A stretch of 11,641 nucleotides of DNA from Thermoleophilaceae bacterium (GTDB lineage: Bacteria; Actinomycetota; Thermoleophilia; Solirubrobacterales; Thermoleophilaceae): contig JACCXP010000317.1 in NCBI GenBank assembly GCA_013696905.1, forward strand, positions 1 through 11,641. The letters are read 5' to 3'. Position numbers and translations under genes: made by a program. Of the stretch, positions 6,786-11,641 are shown piece by piece (position 1 is the stretch's first letter; each line of letters begins with the position of its first letter). Below the pieces are notes generated by a model. It searched no databases, had not been told where the DNA came from, and saw only the letters and a program-made list of their open reading frames with translations.

Positions 6786-7766
6786 TTAGCGCCTGAGCTT
6801 GGCGGGCTTCGGAGCCGGCAGCGGCTTGGGGCTCGGCCCGGCCGCCGGGGTCGGCGGCTGCTTGGGAGCGGGAGCCGGCTTGGGGACCGGCGTCGGCTTG
6901 GGGACCGGCGTCGGCTTGGCGGCCGGAGCGGGCTTGGGGGCCGGAGCGGCGTTGGGGGCCGGAGCGGCGTTGGGGGCCGGAGCGGGCTTCGGCGCCGGAG
7001 CGGGCTTTGCCACCGCCTTCGGCTTGTCCCCGTCGTGGTCATCCCCGGCCGGGTGCCTGCTCGCCTTTGACGGCTTGGGCGCGGGCTTCGGAGCGGGCGA
7101 CGGCTTCTGCTCGGAAGGCTTGGGAGCCGGAGCCGGTTTCTGCTCGGAAGGCTTCGGCGCCTGTGCCGCCGGCTTCGAGGTGGACGGCCTGGCCGCCGGC
7201 GCCGAGGGCTTCGCCGCGGGCTTCGAGCCCTTCGAGTCGCTCGGCTTCTTGTTGTCGTCGTCCTCCTCTACGGCTGCGGCCGGTGCCTGCCCCGCAGCCT
7301 GCACGGGGGCCGACGGGGCGGGAGTCGGGATCGGAGTCGGGGCAGGATCGGGCACTGGCGCGGCGGGCGTCACGGGCGCGACGGCCGGCACCGGGACGGG
7401 TGCGGGGGTGATGGCGGGCTCGCTCGGTGCGGGGCTCTGCGGCGCGCGGTCTGCCTCGGGGCGCGGCTGTGACAGCGGCGATGAGGCGATCAGCCCGGGC
7501 AGCGGGCCGGCCTCGGACGGCTGGGGCGAGGTGGGGGCGCCGAGATTGGCGAAGACTTGGCCGGACGGGCCAGAACCGGCAGTGCGCGGCTGCGTCGGGA
7601 GACCGGGCTCGACCTCGCCGTCGGGCTGCATCAGCTCCATCAGAGGAGAGTCGGGCCACCCGGTGAAGCCGAGCGTGCCGGCGAGCAGCGGCAGGCCCGC
7701 AGCCGTGGCAACGATGATCGTGCAGCCGAGCGCGATGCTGGCTGCGAAGGCCTTCGCCGTCCTCAT
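6786..7766 (-). CDS. Membrane-anchored Pro/Ala/Lys-rich repeat protein
   Basis: A 326-residue low-complexity protein with no recognised enzymatic domain. A basic start (MRTAK) and a hydrophobic stretch at about 7-30 form an uncleaved anchor or signal peptide. After that the chain is Pro/Ala rich and almost certainly disordered and extracytoplasmic. An acidic patch (EEDDDNKK, about 167-174) divides a neutral P/A/V segment from a C-terminal P/A/K segment with repeats such as KPSEQKP (twice) and PAPAPN/KPTPVP hexads, ending in KLRR. The cationic Pro-Lys tail could span or bind the cell wall, but this is inference. Start ATG 7766 has AGGA 7 nt upstream, better than an in-frame alternative at 7805. 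It lies between lgt and lysA, where many actinobacteria have argS. Opposite-strand frames here are Gly/Ala-rich shadows. Confidence 0.72.
   Translation of the reverse strand: MRTAKAFAASIALGCTIIVATAAGLPLLAGTLGFTGWPDSPLMELMQPDGEVEPGLPTQPRTAGSGPSGQVFANLGAPTSPQPSEAGPLPGLIASSPLSQPRPEADRAPQSPAPSEPAITPAPVPVPAVAPVTPAAPVPDPAPTPIPTPAPSAPVQAAGQAPAAAVEEDDDNKKPSDSKGSKPAAKPSAPAARPSTSKPAAQAPKPSEQKPAPAPKPSEQKPSPAPKPAPKPSKASRHPAGDDHDGDKPKAVAKPAPAPKPAPAPNAAPAPNAAPAPKPAPAAKPTPVPKPTPVPKPAPAPKQPPTPAAGPSPKPLPAPKPAKLRR
6863..7012 (-). repeat. 18-bp tandem repeat tract inside the Pro-rich gene
   Basis: The sequence has an 18-bp period encoding hexapeptide repeats. Two perfect adjacent copies of GGGGACCGGCGTCGGCTT occupy 6882-6899 and 6900-6917. 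Two perfect copies of CCGGAGCGGCGTTGGGGG occupy 6941-6958 and 6959-6976, flanked by close variants at 6923-6940 and 6977-6994. Unit identity suggests recent duplication by slippage, so copy number may vary between strains. Outer limits are approximate. Confidence 0.75.
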
Positions 7767-7807
7767 CCTTGAGTCCTGCCTTTCGGTCCTGTAGGCGCCC
7801 CTCAATC

Positions 7808-7823
7808 CGTGCGGGGGCCCGTG
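7808..7823. repeat. GC-rich imperfect inverted repeat downstream of the Lgt-family gene
   Basis: GTGCGGG and CCCGTGC face each other with a 2-bp gap. The stem would hold seven pairs, two of them G-U, and the innermost pair cannot close over so short a loop. It lies in the 100-bp gap between the Lgt-family gene and the Pro-rich gene. It may be a weak terminator; there is no T-tract. The rest of this gap holds only the Shine-Dalgarno of the Pro-rich gene. Confidence 0.25.
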
Positions 7824-7866
7824 CCTAGCCAGGGTGATCGGCAGGAGCCGCCCGTTCTTTAGATGC

Positions 7867-8634
7867 TCAGGCCGATCGGCCTTCCAGGTGCTGCTCGCCC
7901 CGTATGCCGCCTGCGAGCGCGATCCACCCGAGCGCGGCGGCGATCATCGCCACGCTCACGAGCTGCGGGACGGTGAGCCCGGCCAGCACCACGTCGTTGC
8001 GGCGGATGAACTCGACCAGCAGGCGCTCGACCCCGGCGAGCAAGAGGTAGAGCGCCATCAGCATCCCGGGCCGCACGCGATCGCGCAGGCGCCACAGGAC
8101 GAGCGTCGCTACTCCCATCGCAAGCGTCTCGTAGACCGGCGTCGGGTGCACAACCTCAGTCGTGGGCACGGCCCCCTCCGGATAGGCCATCGCCCACGGG
8201 AGGTCGGACGCGACGCCGTAGTCGCCGTCGCCCGAGATCTGGCAGCCCACGCGCCCGATTGCGTAGCCGAGCGCGAGCGTCGGCGCCGCCGCATCCGCGA
8301 GGGCGAGGCCGAGGAAGCCACGCCAGCGAGCCCACAGCGCCACGCCGAGGGCCCCCCCGGCCAGGCCGCCGAAGAACACGAGTCCCGAGCCCGACAAGAG
8401 GGCGCCGACGAGGTCGTCGGAGACGCGCTCCCAGTTCTGGATCAGGTAGTCGACGCGGGCGCCGATCAGGCCACCGACGACGGCCGCGAAGAGCGCCTCA
8501 TAGGCCCAGTCCGCCGGCCGGCCGAGCTCTGCGAAGCGGCGCGCAAGCAGCGCGCCGCAGGCGATGAACGCGAGCGCCAGGCAGATCCCGAAGGTCTGGA
8601 GCTCGAGCGGGCCTAGGTCGAGCTCCGGCTGCAT
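7867..8634 (-). CDS. Prolipoprotein diacylglyceryl transferase family membrane protein (divergent Lgt)
   Basis: A 255-residue polytopic membrane protein with about seven hydrophobic segments, matching the Lgt fold, which transfers diacylglycerol from phosphatidylglycerol to the lipobox cysteine of prolipoproteins. Family landmarks are FFGGLAGGALG (87-97), GRVGCQISGDGDYG (127-140), HPTPVYE (163-169), ERLLVEFIRR (203-212) and LTVPQLVSVAM (220-230). The arginine and glutamate of the last catalytic helix (R204, E208) are present. However, positions matching E. coli Y26, N146 and E151 appear to be F15, C131 and D135/D136, and the signature has one extra residue (GDGDYG). It may be a lineage-specific Lgt or a paralogue with another acceptor, so I withhold the symbol. 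Start ATG 8634 has no Shine-Dalgarno but has TAGGCT 6 nt upstream. It follows the M23 gene by 86 bp. Confidence 0.82.
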   Translation of the reverse strand: MQPELDLGPLELQTFGICLALAFIACGALLARRFAELGRPADWAYEALFAAVVGGLIGARVDYLIQNWERVSDDLVGALLSGSGLVFFGGLAGGALGVALWARWRGFLGLALADAAAPTLALGYAIGRVGCQISGDGDYGVASDLPWAMAYPEGAVPTTEVVHPTPVYETLAMGVATLVLWRLRDRVRPGMLMALYLLLAGVERLLVEFIRRNDVVLAGLTVPQLVSVAMIAAALGWIALAGGIRGEQHLEGRSA

Positions 8635-8640
8635 GACCCG

Positions 8641-8646
8641 AGCCTA
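8641..8646 (-). promoter_or_regulatory. Candidate -10 box (TAGGCT) for the Lgt-family gene
   Basis: On the minus strand TAGGCT (TAnnnT) ends 6 nt before the ATG at 8634, the spacing expected for a leaderless mRNA. A 5-bp inverted repeat, GATCC/GGATC (8649-8653 and 8660-8664), lies just upstream, in the expected spacer between -35 and -10, and could be an operator. Confidence 0.35.
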
Positions 8647-8720
8647 ATGATCCACCCCCGGATCGTCTGGGGCCTCTTCAGCCGTCGAAGCGCTCGGCGC
8701 TCATGCGCGTTCGGCGATCG

Positions 8721-9947
8721 CTACAGGTAGCCGAACGGGTTCACCGGCGTCCCGCCGACGCGCGTCTCGAAGTGAAGGTGATCGCCGAAGCAGTGCCCCG
8801 TGCAGCCGACCGAGCCGATCACCTGACCCTGCGAGACCGAGGCGCCCTGCGACACGCCGATCGAGGACTGGTGCGCGTAGCACGTCGACAGGCTGCCGCC
8901 GTGCTGGATGCAGGTGTAGTTGCCATAGCCGCCCATCACACCGGCAAGGGCCACGCGCCCGGAATCGGCGGCGCGGATCGGCGTGCCGGCCGGCAAGGCG
9001 ATGTCGATGCCCGCGTGCAGGCGTCCCCAGCGCGGGCCGAACGGCGACACGACCGGCCCCGACACCGGCCAGATCAGCTGGCCCGAGCCGCGCTTGATCG
9101 GGCCCGCCGCGGGCGCCTGTCCGCCGCTCCCGCCACCCGAGCCGCTCGAGCCCTGACCGCCGTCCTGCGAGGCCTGCGCAGCCCGCAGCGCCGCCTGCAC
9201 GCGCGCCTGCTCCGCCTCGAACTCCTTCAGGTCCCCCTCGAGCCGCACGCGTGACTGGCGCACGCGTGCGAGCGCGACCTTGCGTCCGTCGCGGGTCTCC
9301 TGGAGCTCGCCGCGGGCACGCTCGGAGCGGTCCTTCGCCGCGCGCAGCTCGTCGCGGCGTGCCTGGATCGCCGTCGCCGCCGCCTCGGTCCGCTGCTCGA
9401 GCGACGCGAGCTCGCGCGCCAGGCGGGTCGCTTCGGCCTTCAGCTCACGCACGCGCCGCACGATCCGCTGGTCCTGCTTCGAGACGAGCTCGAGGAACTC
9501 GGTCCGCTCGAGCAGGTCGGCGAAGCCGTCGGCCTCGAGCACGACAGTCAGCGCGTCGGGCTCGTCCGCCTTGTACAGCTCGACGAGCCGGGCGGCGAGC
9601 GCCCGCTCGGACCTTGCGAGCTCGAGGCGCAGGCGCGCCAGGCGCTCGCGCGCCCGCTCGAGGCGCTCGCGCAGCCTGGCGAGCTCGGCGCGCTTGGAGT
9701 CGAGCCGAGCCTGGATCGAGGACTGCCGCCGCGCGAGGCCGCGGATCTCACCCTGCAGCCGGTTGACGCGCGCGTTGTAGCCCGCGATCGCGTCCGAGTG
9801 CACCGACTCCCTGTACTTCTTCGCCCTGACCTTCTTCTGGGCGGTCTCGATCCGCTTCGAGAGCGGCGCGGAGAGGCCGGGCAGCGGCAGCACGAGGTAC
9901 GCCGTGACGGCCAGTAGCACCGGTAGCCAAAAAGCTCTTCGTCTCAT
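8721..9947 (-). CDS. Secreted coiled-coil M23 (LytM/EnvC-like) peptidoglycan peptidase
   Basis: A 408-residue exported protein. Residues 1-27 are a signal peptide (MRRRAFWLPVLL... to GLSA). About 28-262 is an Arg/Glu/Ala-rich region with strong coiled-coil character, like the EnvC/NlpD-type and other M23-associated coiled coils. A Gly/Ser linker lies at about 263-277. The C-terminal LytM domain covers about 290-408. The zinc ligands expected for M23 are H311 and D315 (HAGID) and H392 in HLHFE. H359 and H390 match the catalytic histidines, so the enzyme should be active and cut peptidoglycan cross-bridges. Four cysteines (C346, C356, C382, C386) lie near the active site, and C382/C386 fall in a segment that is usually GSTGNSTG-like. 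The gene is preceded by a c-di-AMP riboswitch, fitting a wall-remodelling hydrolase under second-messenger control. Confidence 0.93.
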   Translation of the reverse strand: MRRRAFWLPVLLAVTAYLVLPLPGLSAPLSKRIETAQKKVRAKKYRESVHSDAIAGYNARVNRLQGEIRGLARRQSSIQARLDSKRAELARLRERLERARERLARLRLELARSERALAARLVELYKADEPDALTVVLEADGFADLLERTEFLELVSKQDQRIVRRVRELKAEATRLARELASLEQRTEAAATAIQARRDELRAAKDRSERARGELQETRDGRKVALARVRQSRVRLEGDLKEFEAEQARVQAALRAAQASQDGGQGSSGSGGGSGGQAPAAGPIKRGSGQLIWPVSGPVVSPFGPRWGRLHAGIDIALPAGTPIRAADSGRVALAGVMGGYGNYTCIQHGGSLSTCYAHQSSIGVSQGASVSQGQVIGSVGCTGHCFGDHLHFETRVGGTPVNPFGYL

Positions 9948-9960
9948 CTCACCCGTCCCG

Positions 9961-10080
9961 CGGTGCCTACGGGGTTAGCTGTCGGGCTCGCGCGTCGCGC
10001 TACGCCGTTCTCAGACGACGATTCGCCCCGTGTATTGCGGTGGTCCCCCCGTTTGCCCCGCTGTGCAGGGCAATTCAGCG
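9961..10080 (-). ncRNA. Cyclic di-AMP riboswitch (ydaO/yuaA type)
   Basis: The leader of the M23 gene contains the conserved blocks of the ydaO/yuaA aptamer in order on the minus strand. A hairpin TTGCCC...GGGCAA (10073-10053) is followed by ACGGGGGGACC (10052-10042), then GGGGCGAATC (10029-10020), then GACAGCTAACCCCGTAGG (9983-9966). Bacillus ydaO has the corresponding GCGGGGGACC, GGGGTGAATCC and GTCAGCTAACCTCGTAAGC. This RNA binds c-di-AMP, usually switching expression off, and in actinobacteria it commonly precedes cell-wall hydrolase genes such as rpfA and NlpC/P60 or M23 peptidases. Limits are approximate, because I could not assign the closing P1 stem with certainty. Only about 13-18 nt separate the aptamer from the ATG, so control is likely at ribosome access (or by a structure overlapping the aptamer) rather than by a separate terminator. 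Confidence 0.88.
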
Positions 10081-10094
10081 ATCCGGCGCGCGGC

Positions 10095-10100
10095 AGGTTA
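10095..10100 (-). promoter_or_regulatory. Candidate -10 box (TAACCT) for the riboswitch/M23 transcript
   Basis: TAACCT on the minus strand would place transcription start near 10088, just ahead of the riboswitch. That position is what supports the call; there is no convincing -35. Confidence 0.3.
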
Positions 10101-10140
10101 ACACGAACTAAGGATCGGCGCCGTTCCGGCGGAGCGTATC

Positions 10141-10146
10141 TAGAAT
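10141..10146 (+). promoter_or_regulatory. Candidate -10 box (TAGAAT) for htpX
   Basis: TAGAAT matches TATAAT in five of six bases and ends 7 nt before ATG 10154, so the start point would coincide with that ATG (leaderless mRNA). It overlaps the alternative ATG at 10145. No good -35 is visible. Confidence 0.45.
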
Positions 10147-10153
10147 GAGTCGC

Positions 10154-11062
10154 ATGAGACAACGGACTTCATTCGGACGCGACCCAGGGCTTCAGGCCCG
10201 CATGCTGTTGACGATGTTCCTGCTCGGACTGCTGTACGTGGTGTTCGTGGCCGTGCTCGTCTCCGCGGGCATCGGCACCGGGCTGATGCTGCTGATCGTC
10301 GGCGGCATGGTGCTGGCCCAGCTCTTCTTCTCGGACAAGCTGGCGCTGCGCGCGATGGGCGCGCGCGAGGTCACCCCCCAGGAGGCCCCGGGGCTGCACG
10401 CCATGATCGACCGCCTGTGCATCCAGGCCGACCTGCCGAAGCCTAAGATCGCGGTCGCGGACTCCGAGATGCCGAACGCCTTCGCCGTCGGCCGCTCGCC
10501 GAAGAACGCCACGGTCTGTGCGACCACCGGGATCATGCGTACGCTCGAGCCGCATGAGCTCGAGGGCGTGATGGCCCACGAGCTCGCTCACGTCAAGAAC
10601 CGCGACGTGCTCGTGATGACGATCGCCTCGTTCTTCGCGTCCGTCGCGGCGATGATCACCCAGAACGCCTTCTTCTTCGGCATGTTCGGCGGCGGTGGCG
10701 ACGACGAGGACTCTGGCCCGGGCTTCATCGTGGTCCTGCTCGTGTCGGTGCTGGTCTACGCGATCTCCTTCGTGCTGATGATGGCGCTCTCGCGCTATCG
10801 AGAGTTCGGCGCCGACCGCGGCGCGGCGCTCGTGACCGGACGCCCGAGCGCGCTCGCCTCGGCGCTGATGAAGATCTCGGGTCAGATGCAGCGCGTGCCG
10901 ACGCAGGACCTGCGCGCGGCGGGCCAGATGAACGCCTTCTTCATAGTCCCCGCGAGCGTCAAGAAGACGGCCGCGACGATCTTCTCTACGCACCCGCCGA
11001 TGGAGGCCCGGATCGAGCGCCTGCAGCGGCTCGAGGCTCAGCTTCAGGGCACCGCCGTCTAG
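10154..11062 (+). CDS. htpX: HtpX-type M48 membrane zinc metalloprotease
   Basis: A 302-residue integral membrane protease that degrades misfolded membrane proteins. Two membrane segments lie at about 17-37 and 41-60. The zinc motif HELAH (H142, E143, H146) follows the conserved ELEGVMAHELAHVKNRD stretch. Two more hydrophobic segments lie at about 155-178 and 190-212, separated by a Gly/Asp-rich loop (GGGGDDEDSG). REFGAD (E217 as third zinc ligand) and THPP (279-282) complete the M48B signature. Two starts are possible, three codons apart. ATG 10145 has GGAG 10 nt upstream; ATG 10154 fits a leaderless transcript from TAGAAT. I chose 10154 with little certainty. It is followed after 9 bp by pspAB, a pairing known from actinobacteria and archaea, and is divergent from the riboswitch-controlled M23 gene. 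Confidence 0.93.
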   Translation: MRQRTSFGRDPGLQARMLLTMFLLGLLYVVFVAVLVSAGIGTGLMLLIVGGMVLAQLFFSDKLALRAMGAREVTPQEAPGLHAMIDRLCIQADLPKPKIAVADSEMPNAFAVGRSPKNATVCATTGIMRTLEPHELEGVMAHELAHVKNRDVLVMTIASFFASVAAMITQNAFFFGMFGGGGDDEDSGPGFIVVLLVSVLVYAISFVLMMALSRYREFGADRGAALVTGRPSALASALMKISGQMQRVPTQDLRAAGQMNAFFIVPASVKKTAATIFSTHPPMEARIERLQRLEAQLQGTAV

Positions 11063-11071
11063 GGCTGCCGG

Positions 11072-11641
11072 GTGGGCTTCCTCGACGCCCTCCTCGGCGG
11101 CGGCAAGAAGCTGAAGGCGCCGGCGCCCGACCGGCTGTTCGCGATGGTGACGGCGCAGGTCGCGCTCGAGGCCGAGATCGGGCTCAAGCACCGCAACGCG
11201 GCGGGGATCGTCTTCCAGCCGCTCTCGACGGGCGACTTCAAGACGATCGTGGCCGACACCGTCGAGCTGCTGCGCAGCGCGGCGGCCGACACCGGGACCA
11301 CCGTCGACAGCGCCGACGACGAGTTCGGATACCGGTGGCTCGTGCTCCGCGATTCGGACTTCGAGGACCTCGTGACAGCCCTCAACCTGGTCTCGGCGGA
11401 GCTCCAGGGCGGCGGCTACGGCGATCGCCTGCTGGCGTGCGTTTTCGCCTTCGAGGAGGCCGGGCAGCCCGTCTACTTCATCTACAACTTCAAGCGCGGC
11501 GCGTACTACCCGTTCGTCCCGGTCGGCGACAAGCAGCGCGGCACCGAGCGCGAGCTGCGCCTCAAGGCGCAGGTCGCCTCAGAGCTTCCGATCGAGCCTG
11601 AGCTCGAGCGCTGGTTCCCGCTCTGGGAGATCCCGCTCTAG
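11072..11641 (+). CDS. pspAB: PspA-associated protein PspAB
   Basis: A 189-residue cytoplasmic protein whose stop codon is the last three bases of the window. It opens with GFLDALLGGGKKLKAPAPDRLF and contains FGYRWLVLRDSDFEDLV and YFIYNFKRGAYYPFVP, features I associate with the PspAB family, which is found next to pspA, pspAA or htpX in actinobacteria and archaea. It has no signal peptide, membrane segment or catalytic motif. A role in PspA/HtpX envelope-stress response is inferred from gene neighbourhood in the family; biochemical activity is unknown. Start GTG 11072 has AGGG 7 nt upstream, overlapping the htpX stop region, and the 9-bp gap argues for one operon with htpX. No pspA gene is in the window; it could lie beyond the right edge. 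Confidence 0.82.
   Translation: MGFLDALLGGGKKLKAPAPDRLFAMVTAQVALEAEIGLKHRNAAGIVFQPLSTGDFKTIVADTVELLRSAAADTGTTVDSADDEFGYRWLVLRDSDFEDLVTALNLVSAELQGGGYGDRLLACVFAFEEAGQPVYFIYNFKRGAYYPFVPVGDKQRGTERELRLKAQVASELPIEPELERWFPLWEIPL

Noticed and set aside
6863..7012. CRISPR-like array
   Set aside because: The 18-bp units are directly tandem without spacers and are in frame within a low-complexity coding region.
7722..7766. Lipoprotein lipobox at C15 of the Pro-rich protein, suggested by the adjacent Lgt-family gene
   Set aside because: The residues before C15 (A-L-G) do not match the lipobox, and the hydrophobic stretch continues well past the cysteine. A transmembrane anchor fits better.
6799..7794. 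A 331-codon Gly/Ala-rich frame on the plus strand opposite the Pro-rich gene
   Set aside because: The Gly/Ala repeats are the complement of Pro/Ala codons. There is no ribosome site, and the minus-strand frame has an anchor sequence, a Shine-Dalgarno and a consistent gene order.
7767..7830. Possible riboswitch-like leader (GCCTACAGGACCGAAAGGC) before the Pro-rich gene
   Set aside because: Only a 4-bp stem can be drawn and no known riboswitch core matches. The AGGA in it serves as the Shine-Dalgarno.
10169..11191. A 340-codon minus-strand frame opposite htpX and pspAB
   Set aside because: His/Arg-rich shadow with no recognisable domain, overlapping two well-supported genes.

Overview
The window is high-GC bacterial DNA that reads as an ordinary chromosomal segment of an actinobacterium, most likely of the Thermoleophilia (Solirubrobacterales/Gaiellales) type. 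That placement is inferred from three things: the actinobacterial lysA-hom-thrC-thrB order, a secreted GGxGxD-repeat protein with a two-cysteine C-terminal motif, and an HtpX-PspAB pair. No rRNA, tRNA, mobile element or CRISPR array was seen.

Left part, plus strand (209-2404). A zinc-ribbon/FHA protein is followed by a ParA-type ATPase without ParB, then by a secreted Ca2+-binding-repeat protein. Stem-loops follow the FHA gene and the ParA gene, and a third lies in the 28-bp gap where the repeat-protein gene converges on thrB. A truncated minus-strand SRPBCC-family gene leaves the window at its left edge and is divergent from the FHA gene.

Centre, minus strand (9947 down to 2433). Seven genes run in one direction: M23 peptidase, Lgt-family membrane protein, Pro/Ala/Lys-rich anchored protein, lysA, hom, thrC and thrB. 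The last four form a tight amino-acid operon (gaps of +6, -4 and -4 bp). It takes aspartate-derived intermediates to lysine (LysA) and to threonine (Hom, ThrB, ThrC). thrC appears to start at a CTG codon that overlaps the hom stop codon as CTGA. The first three genes concern the envelope. The M23 gene is preceded by a clear c-di-AMP (ydaO/yuaA) riboswitch, which ties wall hydrolysis to the second messenger.

Right part, plus strand (10154-11641). An HtpX-type membrane metalloprotease is followed 9 bp later by PspAB, a membrane-stress pair. It is divergent from the riboswitch-controlled M23 gene, so envelope maintenance genes flank one shared 200-bp control region.

Several genes (FHA, parA, lysA, lgt, htpX) have no clear Shine-Dalgarno sequence at the favoured start but carry a TAnnnT-like box 6-12 nt upstream. 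This suggests leaderless or nearly leaderless transcripts. No wholly new system is obvious. The best leads are the FHA/zinc-ribbon plus orphan ParA pair, the divergent Lgt-family protein, the CTG start of thrC and the riboswitch with very little expression platform.
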